Positions 7,010-13,772 of a stretch of 15,465 bases of DNA are shown here, piece after piece. The stretch covers positions 1-15,465 of the forward strand of contig DJEN01000082.1 in assembly GCA_002431345.1 (NCBI GenBank). Direction: 5' to 3'. A program made the translations under genes and the position numbers. Below the pieces are notes generated by a model. The model did not search any database and was not told the DNA's origin. It was given only the letters and a program-made list of their open reading frames with translations. How positions within the stretch are numbered: position 1 is the first letter of the stretch; each line of letters starts with the position of its first letter. Source of the DNA: Megasphaera sp. UBA5897. Its GTDB lineage: Bacteria; Bacillota; Negativicutes; Veillonellales; Megasphaeraceae.

Positions 7010-7238
7010 AACATATCCACCTCTTTCTGATTGATGCCTATAGTATACCGCAGAAAGATTAAAATAAGATTAAAAAATGGGGTCTGAACATTAGAATTAG
7101 ATTAAAATTTGAGACACTGTAGAAAAACTCGACAGTACTATCCAGAAAAAATACGTAGTAAAAACAAAAAGGAAGCTGGATTCGAAAAGATTCGAATCCA
7201 GCTTCACGGTTATACAGCCTGTATACTGCACTTATTAT
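7010..7238 (-). other. Gap holding RAYT upstream region, AGATTAAAA repeats and transglycosylase terminator
   Basis: The 9-mer AGATTAAAA occurs three times (7056-7064, 7067-7075, 7099-7107). A stretch at 7110-7139 contains ACTGT...ACAGT arms around AGAAAAACTCG and resembles the end of an insertion sequence, but no transposase fragment is attached. The rest is the terminator of the neighbouring transglycosylase gene. Confidence 0.45.
7161..7205 (-). terminator. Terminator of lytic transglycosylase gene
   Basis: A perfect 15-bp inverted repeat (7172-7186 with 7191-7205, 4-nt loop) is followed on the minus strand by CTTTTTGTTTT. It begins 33 nt after the stop codon at 7239. Confidence 0.9.
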
Positions 7239-7967
7239 CTATATTTCCATAGATGACGCAGCTTCCTCGCGGCTAGAAGAAGCTGCCGACTTATGGGCTG
7301 TCGGAGAAACAACGGCGTTTTGTTTCATTTTTACCTGCTGGGCATGCCATTCCTGCAGGCTGGGAAATTCTTTGGCTGCTTGGTGCAATGGCTGATTATA
7401 GTCATTAGACGTATAAGCTCGGCCGCTGCTGGCTTCTGCACCGGCAATCCGCCAAATTTCCTGCCGTGTTTTTTCTACGCTTTGGACGTAGTTCATCGTT
7501 TCTGTATAATGCGGTACACCGCCAGCTCTATCGACGGCACCGGGTCCGGCATTGTACGCTGCTTCGGCATATACAAAGGGTTTATCCCAAGTACGGTAAC
7601 GATCTACCATTTGTCCCAAGTATTTTACACCGCCATAAATATTTTCTTTCCGATCGTACGGATTGACGTGCAGCTGAGCTGCTGTATCCGGCATGAGCTG
7701 GGCAATGCCAATCGCGCCTACGCCGGATACGGCAGAATTGTCAAAATTACTTTCTGTCGTAAACACGGCTGCTACCAAAATAGGATCGACATGATACGTA
7801 TACGAGGCATCACAGATGTCCTGGGCAATATCGGCCGCATCCTGGCCGGTAATATATTTGCTGACTTGGTCATACACCAGTTCTTCCTGCGTAATAGCAT
7901 GGACAGGACAGCCTGCCGTCACGCCCATCCAAGCCGCACAAATCATGGTTATTACTTTATTCCACAC
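7239..7967 (-). CDS. Secreted lytic transglycosylase (SLT domain, GH23-like)
   Basis: This peptidoglycan-cleaving enzyme makes 1,6-anhydro-muramyl ends and acts outside the cytoplasmic membrane. From the GTG at 7967 it has 242 residues. A signal peptide occupies 1-24, with likely cleavage after PVHA. The transglycosylase domain is about 45-175 and includes AAVFTTESNFD with catalytic Glu72, GAIGIAQLMP (84-93), NIYGGVKYL (109-117) and AYNAGPGAVDR (137-147). The tail (about 180-242) is Ala/Ser-rich and low in complexity. The frame is open to 8033, but the TATAAT at 8001-7996 would put the transcript start downstream of that ATG. An AAAGGAG site (7984-7978) precedes the GTG by 10 nt, so GTG is the likely start. 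The gene is a single unit with its own promoter and terminator. Confidence 0.88.
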   Translation of the reverse strand: MWNKVITMICAAWMGVTAGCPVHAITQEELVYDQVSKYITGQDAADIAQDICDASYTYHVDPILVAAVFTTESNFDNSAVSGVGAIGIAQLMPDTAAQLHVNPYDRKENIYGGVKYLGQMVDRYRTWDKPFVYAEAAYNAGPGAVDRAGGVPHYTETMNYVQSVEKTRQEIWRIAGAEASSGRAYTSNDYNQPLHQAAKEFPSLQEWHAQQVKMKQNAVVSPTAHKSAASSSREEAASSMEI

Positions 7968-7995
7968 ACTATCGAAGCTCCTTTCATTACTACGT

Positions 7996-8025
7996 ATTAT
8001 ACCACAGGAACAGATTTTGTGTAGA
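7996..8025 (-). promoter_or_regulatory. Promoter for lytic transglycosylase
   Basis: TCTACA (8025-8020), an 18-nt spacer and a perfect TATAAT (8001-7996) on the minus strand. It is just upstream of the AAAGGAG site and supports the GTG start at 7967. Confidence 0.65.
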
Positions 8026-8078
8026 TAAGCCAAAAATGACGACGCAGCCTACTGCAAACTATACATATAAACCGGCAT

Positions 8079-8126
8079 AAAAAAGGCTGCAACAAAATGA
8101 ATAAAAATTTTCATCTTGTTACAGCC
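8079..8126 (-). terminator. Terminator of the DUF3100-M20 operon
   Basis: A long stem has outer arms GGCTG/CAGCC and continues through AACAA/TTGTT and ATGAA/TTCAT with two mismatches (8085-8126). TTTTTT follows on the minus strand (8084-8079). It lies 29 nt past the amidohydrolase stop. Confidence 0.85.
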
Positions 8127-8154
8127 CTGCATAGGTTATTGTCTGCTTCGCTTT

Positions 8155-9462
8155 TTAGTGAATTGAAGCCATAAAGTCTGTATATTTTTTTTTTGTCATA
8201 ACTGGCTGGAACTGTTCTAGAACCGTTTCCAAGCCGGATGCATCTTCATACAGTAAGTCAATAAGCGTCATGGCCATGACTTGTGTTGTTTTGATATATG
8301 CCGTTTTTTCCTCAAACAACGTATAGTCGGCACTGTGCAGCGCACCGTGCACGCATCCTACATGAGGGTGAATAATCGGCATTACATGGGACAAGTCTCC
8401 CATATCCGTACTGCCTGCGTTGTGTGCAGCATGGACAATATGCTCTGTGCCAAAGATTTCATTACAGTTCGCTTCCAAAAGAGCCGTCGTGCTTTCATCC
8501 TGGTACATAGGCAAATAACCGGGCAGATTGTGAATATCGCAAGTTGCGCCAACGGCCATAGCACCGGCAGACAAAGCCCTATCAATGGCACTATTGTATG
8601 TTTTCATCGCTTTTGCAGAGGCCGCGCGGACGTAACTTTCCATACGGACATAATCAGGAATCACATTAACCAAATCACCGCCGCTGTTGATGATTGGATG
8701 GAAGCGGACATAATCCTCTTCCCGGAAGGTTTCACGAAGAGCATTGACTCCCATGATGCCGAGCATGGCTGCATTCAACGCATTGATTCCTTGGTCCGGT
8801 GCTGCAGCTGCATGCGCTGCCTTGCCGTGATAATCTATGAGCTTGCTGATAAAGCCACTGCTGGAACCGCCAATAAAAATATTGCCCTTGGGGTCGTCTG
8901 TCGTCGCTACATGCATTTCCATTGCAGCGTCAATATCGTCAAAATCACCTTGATACAACAGTTCTTGTTTGCCGCCAAAGAAATGAATTTTTCCCTTTTC
9001 ACGGAGAACGTTGCGGTATTCAATTTCAATGCATTCTTCTGACGGTACAGCAAAGAACACAACATCACCGCCCAAATATTGCATGGCATGGGTATCTTTC
9101 AGTGCCATTGCCACGCCGAGCATATCGGCTGTTTGTACATAATGACCGCAGCAGTGAGCCGCCCCTGTCGTTTCATCTGCTGACGGATGATTGCGGCAAA
9201 TAATCGAGTCTAATTCGCCCAGTACAGCTACAGTCCGGCGGGAATGTTTCCCTTTGAGACGTCCTTTGACACCGGTAATAGCATGGCCTGTCGTAAATGG
9301 AATGCCCAATGCAGCTAGTTTGTCTTGAACTTTTTGAGAGGTTTTGTGTTCTTTATACCCAAGTTCCGGTTCTGCAAATACGGATTCACCGAAAGCTTTA
9401 ATTTCATCTGCCCGCTTTTCAACGGCTTGGCAAACCTGCTGTTTCAATTCTTCTTTTGTCAT
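8155..9462 (-). CDS. M20 family amidohydrolase (AbgB-like, aminoacyl/p-aminobenzoyl-glutamate hydrolase group)
   Basis: A 435-residue cytoplasmic metallo-hydrolase predicted to cut an amide bond in an N-acylated amino acid or aminobenzoyl-glutamate-like compound. The metal site is recognisable: GELD at 82-85, CCGH at 104-107 (Cys105 and His107 as likely ligands), PSEE with Glu142/Glu143, and MEMH with His184. A His-rich C-terminal stretch (HPHVGCVHGALHSADYT) follows. Tyr108 stands where M20D relatives usually have Asp or Asn. The lid/dimerisation domain lies roughly between 205 and 320. AGAGG lies about 8-9 nt before the ATG. The gene begins 18 nt after the DUF3100 stop, so the two form an operon, and the membrane protein may import this enzyme's substrate. 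The substrate cannot be read from sequence. Confidence 0.85.
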   Translation of the reverse strand: MTKEELKQQVCQAVEKRADEIKAFGESVFAEPELGYKEHKTSQKVQDKLAALGIPFTTGHAITGVKGRLKGKHSRRTVAVLGELDSIICRNHPSADETTGAAHCCGHYVQTADMLGVAMALKDTHAMQYLGGDVVFFAVPSEECIEIEYRNVLREKGKIHFFGGKQELLYQGDFDDIDAAMEMHVATTDDPKGNIFIGGSSSGFISKLIDYHGKAAHAAAAPDQGINALNAAMLGIMGVNALRETFREEDYVRFHPIINSGGDLVNVIPDYVRMESYVRAASAKAMKTYNSAIDRALSAGAMAVGATCDIHNLPGYLPMYQDESTTALLEANCNEIFGTEHIVHAAHNAGSTDMGDLSHVMPIIHPHVGCVHGALHSADYTLFEEKTAYIKTTQVMAMTLIDLLYEDASGLETVLEQFQPVMTKKKYTDFMASIH

Positions 9463-9480
9463 TCATATCGCCTCTTTATC

Positions 9481-10803
9481 TTAGAAAATTCCTTCTAAAT
9501 GAAGCATAATTTCTGCCATCAATGTCGCACAAACGAAAGACCCTGTTGCAACCATCAAGGCAACCGGCACGATGCGCCAAGACAGGCGTTTGAAAGCAGG
9601 AATATCTTTGCCTAAAGATAAACCGCCATACGCCAAAATCGGAGTGGTAGTAGCTAAGAAGTTAAAGTTTTTCGTATGTTCAATAATAAATTCCGTGCCC
9701 GGAATGCCGGGAACAGAGCAGATGACAGAGAAAATCGATACCCAGAACACAACAGGCAGTTTGCGCAGTACGGGTAAATGGGCAATGCACAACCCCACGA
9801 AGGCGATGATGACTAAAATCAGCGCACCGACAAAGCTATCTTCTACACTGGCATGATAGTTGCCAATCGTATTGCCAATAAAACCGAGAATACCGGTCAG
9901 ACAAAGAATGAGCAAATCATCCATTCGCGTCAGGCTCTTCTGATCTTTTAAAGCTGCTGCGTCTTCCGCTGCCTGTTTAGCTGCTTCAGCAGATAATTGT
10001 GCCGCTTTGGCGTTTTCGGCTTCTGAAATTTCTTCGTGCCGTTTTTTACCTGTAATCATTTCATAAACTTTGACTGTTACAGGCAGGGAAATAAACAGTG
10101 CAAAATATACACCAAGCACGGACGTCATCAAGTTTGCCGCGCCAGCATAAGCCTGAATTTTTTGTGCTTCTTCAGGGAATACAGCGACAATCGAACCTAC
10201 AGAAGCCGCCATCATGCTGGCACTGCCGATGCCGCCACCCATAGCCAAGGCATAGGGATGGAAAATACCCGTGCGGGCAATAATGCCGGAAAGAATAGAA
10301 ATCCACAATGCGCCAAACAAGGTACCGCAAATATACATGCCCATAACGCCGCGGCCTTCTGGAGAAAACATACCGTATTTTTCGGCAACGATAGCAACAT
10401 TCGGTTCACGGTCAATCGAATAGCAGGCACCGACAGCTTCACGACCCATTTTCAAAAGCAATGCCATAGGAAGACCAAAAATCAACGTGCCGAAGAAGTG
10501 ACCGAATTCCTGCAAGATCAATGCCCAGCCGGAGTTAAGCAGCATATGCAGATTAGGACCGATTCCTAAACCAATTTTGACGAGCAGAAAAAACATGGCA
10601 ATCGGCATAAACAGCCCTGCTTTTTCCATCATATCATCGGTCATGATATGAAATTTAGGATAACTAATAACACCGCCGAGAACTAAGGCATAAAATAAGG
10701 GCAGAAAAACAATTAAACCAAACTTTTGGATGCCAATGAGTTCAGCAACCACGACAAGACACAATGCAAAGACATGTATCCGCCAACACCGTAATAAGTC
10801 CAT
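9481..10803 (-). CDS. DUF3100 family membrane protein, probable transporter
   Basis: A 440-residue polytopic membrane protein with about 10-12 hydrophobic segments split by a hydrophilic Ala/Glu/Lys-rich linker at about 251-292. It matches my memory of DUF3100 proteins in the conserved block GREAVGACYSIDREPNVAI (120-138), the following EGRGVMGMYICGTLFG (149-164), and the glycine-rich GGGIGSASMMAAS (189-201). The two-halves-plus-linker layout suggests a secondary transporter, but no function is established to my knowledge. The frame is open to 10926; the ATG at 10803 has AAGGAGG 8 nt upstream, and the upstream part overlaps the promoter. The amidohydrolase gene follows after 18 nt. Confidence 0.75.
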   Translation of the reverse strand: MDLLRCWRIHVFALCLVVVAELIGIQKFGLIVFLPLFYALVLGGVISYPKFHIMTDDMMEKAGLFMPIAMFFLLVKIGLGIGPNLHMLLNSGWALILQEFGHFFGTLIFGLPMALLLKMGREAVGACYSIDREPNVAIVAEKYGMFSPEGRGVMGMYICGTLFGALWISILSGIIARTGIFHPYALAMGGGIGSASMMAASVGSIVAVFPEEAQKIQAYAGAANLMTSVLGVYFALFISLPVTVKVYEMITGKKRHEEISEAENAKAAQLSAEAAKQAAEDAAALKDQKSLTRMDDLLILCLTGILGFIGNTIGNYHASVEDSFVGALILVIIAFVGLCIAHLPVLRKLPVVFWVSIFSVICSVPGIPGTEFIIEHTKNFNFLATTTPILAYGGLSLGKDIPAFKRLSWRIVPVALMVATGSFVCATLMAEIMLHLEGIF

Positions 10804-10885
10804 AACTATATCCTCCTTGAATATAAATAGTTTGAATGCAAATACATACTGAATTTTAACATATTTACACTTCTTTATATGGAAA

Positions 10886-10914
10886 ATTTTACACTGATAC
10901 AGGACATTTGACAA
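10886..10914 (-). promoter_or_regulatory. Promoter for DUF3100-M20 operon
   Basis: TTGTCA (10914-10909), a 17-nt spacer and TAAAAT (10891-10886) on the minus strand. The leader to the ATG at 10803 is about 75 nt, A/T-rich, and shows no obvious structure. Confidence 0.7.
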
Positions 10915-11157
10915 GCAAAAATACATAAATTATTTATATCAAAGAGAAGTATTACGTTGCTTTTTGCATGGATATACTTTATTTATTATAAAACAACAAA
11001 AAACTCTCCCACGCTGCCGTTCAGAGCAAAAATGCTCCGATTCAATACGCGATTCTGATTTGCTATAACATCCTACTTAGCACAAGCATTATGGGAATTT
11101 TTTCACATTTTCTTTTGGTAACACCTTCATCCCATTCTTATGGCAGCCATTATATAC
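10915..11157 (-). other. Structured non-coding gap upstream of DUF3100, possible small RNA
   Basis: No credible gene is present. On the minus strand a TATAAT (11154-11149) overlaps a perfect dyad ATGGCAGCCAT (11140-11150). Downstream possible stems are ATGGGA/TCCCAT, GCTA/TAGC and GGAGC/GCTC. A weak CTCT/AGAG stem (11026-11023 with 11007-11004) is then followed by TTTTTT (11003-10998). The last two stems share bases and cannot form together. This could be an RNA of about 150 nt ending near 10998, but the -35 is poor and no known riboswitch class was recognised. Confidence 0.3.
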
Positions 11158-11205
11158 AAATAAACCGACTGTCTGTCCTCTTTTATAAGATTACAGTACA
11201 GCCGG
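11158..11205 (-). terminator. Probable terminator of the 2-hydroxyacid dehydrogenase gene
   Basis: On the minus strand CCGGCTGT (11205-11198) pairs with ACAGTCGG (11172-11165), including one G-U pair, across a 25-nt loop. TTTATTT follows. It starts 37 nt after the dehydrogenase stop. The large loop and interrupted U tract make it moderate. Confidence 0.5.
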
Positions 11206-11241
11206 CTATATTATTTCATTTCGTTAAAATGGAAAAGTATA

Positions 11242-12198
11242 CTATTTCTTCCAAAATTGTTCTGCTTTGGCAATATTGCCGCGAATGGCATCACAGCAAC
11301 GTTTAAATTCAGTCTTTTCATCTTTATTCAACGTATATTCCATAACCTGTTCAATGCCGTTCGCACCAACAACCGCCGGAATGCCGCAATAAATACCTGT
11401 TTCACCATATTCTCCATCAAGGTAAGCACTGACAGGCATAATCTTCTTTTCGTCATGAAGGATAGAACGAACAACAGTCGCGCCCGTAGCAGCTACCCCA
11501 TATTCTGTACATTGTTTGCCTTTAAACGTTGTCCAAGCACCGTTAATAACGCGTTTTGTCATTTCTTCACGGTCAAAATCAAAGCGGGGATCGCCTGCTA
11601 ATTCCGATAAAGGCTTGCCATGGAAGGAAATCAATGACCAGGGAACCATCTGGGCATTGCCATGTTCACCAATCATAAACGCCGTAAACGAATGGTGTTC
11701 CAAATTCGTCTGTTGGGAAATTGCACTAATCAAACGGGAAGAATCCAATCCTGTACCCGTACCAAATACCCGATTTCGCGGCAAACCGCTCAATTTTTGT
11801 ACTAAATCCGTAATAACATCGCAAGGGTTGGTGATATTTACAAAAATCCCGTTAAAACCGCCTGCCATAATCTTATCCACAAAGCCGGCTACTTCCCGCA
11901 CAGAATTTTCCATTTCACTATCACGGTTTAAGGTGGCTAATAATTCAATTTTGCCGATAGCATTGACAATGACATCACAATCAGCAAGACCTGCATAATC
12001 CACGACTTTATACACGACACGGTGGGGCATAAAATACGCTGCATCCATGAGGTCATTGCATTCACTGACTACTTTATCCGTATTTTTATCGCATAATTTT
12101 ACTTCATCAGCCACACCCATCATGCCTAAATTATACGCAACATGGGCACCAACATGGCCTAATCCAACAACACCGACAATCCGTTTTTTGATACTCAT
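11242..12198 (-). CDS. L-lactate / L-2-hydroxyisocaproate dehydrogenase family protein
   Basis: An NAD-dependent 2-hydroxyacid dehydrogenase of 318 residues. The Rossmann start is GLGHVG (12-17). The acidic Asp37 at the end of the second strand indicates NAD rather than NADP. Catalytic residues of the LDH/MDH superfamily are visible: Asn124 (NITNPCD), Asp152 and Arg155 (LDSSR), and His179 (GEHGN). Classical lactate dehydrogenases have GEHGD followed by T or S. GEHGN is, from memory, like L-2-hydroxyisocaproate dehydrogenase, and the active-site loop (82-97) lacks the usual QKPGETR. It may therefore reduce larger 2-oxoacids such as those from branched-chain amino acids; lactate remains possible. 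The frame is open to 12240, but the ATG at 12198 has GAGGG 7 nt upstream and fits the family N-terminus. It is a single gene with a strong promoter. Confidence 0.85.
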   Translation of the reverse strand: MSIKKRIVGVVGLGHVGAHVAYNLGMMGVADEVKLCDKNTDKVVSECNDLMDAAYFMPHRVVYKVVDYAGLADCDVIVNAIGKIELLATLNRDSEMENSVREVAGFVDKIMAGGFNGIFVNITNPCDVITDLVQKLSGLPRNRVFGTGTGLDSSRLISAISQQTNLEHHSFTAFMIGEHGNAQMVPWSLISFHGKPLSELAGDPRFDFDREEMTKRVINGAWTTFKGKQCTEYGVAATGATVVRSILHDEKKIMPVSAYLDGEYGETGIYCGIPAVVGANGIEQVMEYTLNKDEKTEFKRCCDAIRGNIAKAEQFWKK

Positions 12199-12255
12199 AA
12201 CAAATCCCTCTTTCTCAGAAAAACAAGTTATAAAATTCACATTTCCTATACGTAT

Positions 12256-12284
12256 ATAATAAGCTTGTTTTTTTTATTTGTAAA
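12256..12284 (-). promoter_or_regulatory. Promoter for the 2-hydroxyacid dehydrogenase gene
   Basis: TTTACA (12284-12279), a 17-nt spacer that includes a run of eight A, and TATTAT (12261-12256). One arm of a DNA dyad (12264-12272, with 12259-12262) overlaps the -10 and spacer. The other arm (12219-12231) lies in the leader, an arrangement that could serve a repressor. Confidence 0.75.
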
Positions 12285-12331
12285 TGAATTATGAAATGAT
12301 ATATAATTCAAAGTAAGAATATATTCAAATG

Positions 12332-12383
12332 CCATAAAAGAAAGATGCCACATCCTAATGGCTGCGGCATCTTTCTTTTATGG
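12332..12383. terminator. Symmetrical hairpin, probable bidirectional terminator
   Basis: Eighteen perfectly paired bases (12332-12349 with 12366-12383) surround a 16-nt loop. The arms carry A-rich and T-rich ends, so either strand's RNA would end in a stem with U-rich 3' arm TCTTTCTTTTAT. It lies between the stronger minus-strand terminator and the next promoter. Confidence 0.65.
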
Positions 12384-12507
12384 TATTCCATACACGTAAT
12401 GGCTTATTTCATTTTTCATGAGCCGCCATCGGGATGTTTTTTTTACGTAGTAAGAAATCGTTTCATGATGTGAAGATTTTTACACGTATATCCGTCATTT
12501 GGCAAGT

Positions 12508-12558
12508 AAAAATCTCCATTCCAACCGCCACGGTCCAATGTCGGTTGGAAGGAGATTT
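12508..12558 (-). terminator. Terminator of the 4-hydroxybutyrate dehydrogenase gene
   Basis: On the minus strand AAATCTCC-TTCCAACCG (12558-12542) pairs with CGGTTGGAA-GGAGATTT (12527-12510), with one bulged base, and continues into TTTTTAC. It begins 37 nt after the stop codon. Confidence 0.85.
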
Positions 12559-12595
12559 CTTGGAGTTTATGGCAATGTTCTAACTGCTATGTGAA

Positions 12596-13708
12596 TTAGA
12601 ACAACGCTTTATAGATACTGTATACGTTATCTGCATCCAGAACAACAAAGTTATTCGCCATCAAGCGGCCCTGGTTGAGCATGACAGATTCCGTAAATTC
12701 TTTCAGATCTTCTTCTGTTACGCCGTATTCATGCAATGCCTTTTTTGGCAGTACGACATTGAGCAGATTTTCCAATTCTGTATAGACATTGGCTGCATCG
12801 CATCCCAAAATATTTGCCAAGAATTGGTTCATAACGGCAATTTCACCGTCGGATTTGATAGACATGTAACAGTTCATGACACCAGTGAACATGGCATAGT
12901 TGGATTCACCATGGGCTACATGATATTTGCCGCCCAACGGATAGCTCAAGGCATGAACAGCGGCACATCCTGCGTTGCCAAAGGCAATGCCGGCATAGTT
13001 ACTGGCTACAAGGAAATCAGCCAACAACGGAATACGGGCTTCCGGGCCATGGTCACGAATCTGAATATAGCCGTTCAGGATTTTTTCAATAGCACGGTAG
13101 CTGAACATTTTTGTCGTTTCGTTGGCTTTGGGAGACAATGCTGATTCAACAGCATGTACCAAGGCATCAATAGAGCTTGTAGCAAACACACGGTACGGAA
13201 GCGTCTTCAAGAGTTCCGGCACGAGTACTGCCTGGTCTGCATAAAATTCATCAACAGCCAGCCCTTTTTTCGTATCCCGGCTGATAAGAGCCAAGACGGC
13301 TACATTCGTTACTTCACTGCCTGTGCCGCAAGTCGTCGGAACGATGACCAGTTCACGGCCTTTTTCCGGTTTGATTTTGCCGTCATAGAGATCCAAAATC
13401 GGCGTCGTTGTTTTCAGCGAGAAGAATTTGGACAAGTCAATGATAGTACCGCCGCCAACAGCAATAATACGTTTGGGGTTGCCTTTGAAATCTTTGTACA
13501 TGGCTTCAGCCATTTCATCAGACGGTTCGCCGACTCCGTATTTTTCTTGGAATAATACATCACATTTCAAATCAAGGTCAGCAAAATACGGGTCATAGAT
13601 GTACTTATTCGTAATCATCAAATCGCCTTCGCCAATCTGCAGGGCTTTTGCCATTTCTTTACACGTATCGTACGCCAGTACGGTAGGTTTGAGCATAAAC
13701 GTATCCAT
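12596..13708 (-). CDS. 4hbD: 4-hydroxybutyrate dehydrogenase (iron-containing alcohol dehydrogenase family)
   Basis: It reduces succinic semialdehyde to 4-hydroxybutyrate with NADH, working just after GABA aminotransferase. From the ATG at 13708 it has 370 residues, close to the C. kluyveri enzyme (about 371). It shares with that enzyme, from memory, the stretches QEKYGLGEPSDEM-like (54-66), IIAVGGG (81-87), VPTTCGTGSEVTNV (123-136), SNYAGIAFGNAG (236-247) and VHALSYPLGG (251-260). Metal ligands are probably Asp181, His185, His252 and His266. An ATG four codons upstream (13720) touches the AAAGG directly and cannot be used efficiently. The chosen ATG is 12 nt from AAAGG, or 7-8 nt if GGATGG is the site, so the start is somewhat uncertain. 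The gene lies 55 nt after gabT and has its own promoter. Confidence 0.92.
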   Translation of the reverse strand: MDTFMLKPTVLAYDTCKEMAKALQIGEGDLMITNKYIYDPYFADLDLKCDVLFQEKYGVGEPSDEMAEAMYKDFKGNPKRIIAVGGGTIIDLSKFFSLKTTTPILDLYDGKIKPEKGRELVIVPTTCGTGSEVTNVAVLALISRDTKKGLAVDEFYADQAVLVPELLKTLPYRVFATSSIDALVHAVESALSPKANETTKMFSYRAIEKILNGYIQIRDHGPEARIPLLADFLVASNYAGIAFGNAGCAAVHALSYPLGGKYHVAHGESNYAMFTGVMNCYMSIKSDGEIAVMNQFLANILGCDAANVYTELENLLNVVLPKKALHEYGVTEEDLKEFTESVMLNQGRLMANNFVVLDADNVYSIYKALF

Positions 13709-13743
13709 TGTATACACCATCCTTTATGATAATTGACATTCCT

Positions 13744-13772
13744 ATTATAACAAGAACGGTCTTTTATTCCAA
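13744..13772 (-). promoter_or_regulatory. Internal promoter for 4-hydroxybutyrate dehydrogenase, overlapping gabT end
   Basis: TTGGAA (13772-13767, inside the last codons of gabT), a 17-nt spacer and a perfect TATAAT (13749-13744). No terminator is visible between the genes, so both read-through and independent transcription are possible. Confidence 0.65.

Larger units (their letters stand above)
12199..12595. other. 397-nt gap between dehydrogenase genes: promoter and two hairpins, no gene
   Basis: From right to left it holds the terminator of the 4-hydroxybutyrate dehydrogenase gene, a second long symmetrical hairpin, and the promoter and leader of the 2-hydroxyacid dehydrogenase gene. An additional inverted repeat (AGATTTTTAC at 12474-12483 with GTAAAAATCT at 12506-12515) overlaps the terminator. 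No open frame with a ribosome binding site was seen. Confidence 0.7.

Noticed and set aside
7150..7998. 12-bp inverted repeat AATACGTAGTAA (7150-7161 and 7987-7998) flanking the transglycosylase gene
   Set aside because: Several 12-mer inverted pairs are expected by chance in a window this size. The repeat does not extend, and each copy sits in ordinary promoter or terminator sequence.
7293..8024. 243-codon plus-strand frame opposite the lytic transglycosylase
   Set aside because: Lies entirely across the transglycosylase gene and its promoter; no start signals and an implausible composition.
8281..9042. 253-codon plus-strand frame opposite the amidohydrolase
   Set aside because: His/Cys/Arg-rich translation with no family resemblance or ribosome binding site; it is the complement of a well-supported gene.
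11091..11306. 71-codon plus-strand frame in the gap past the 2-hydroxyacid dehydrogenase
   Set aside because: No ribosome binding site; it crosses the dehydrogenase terminator and the end of its coding region.
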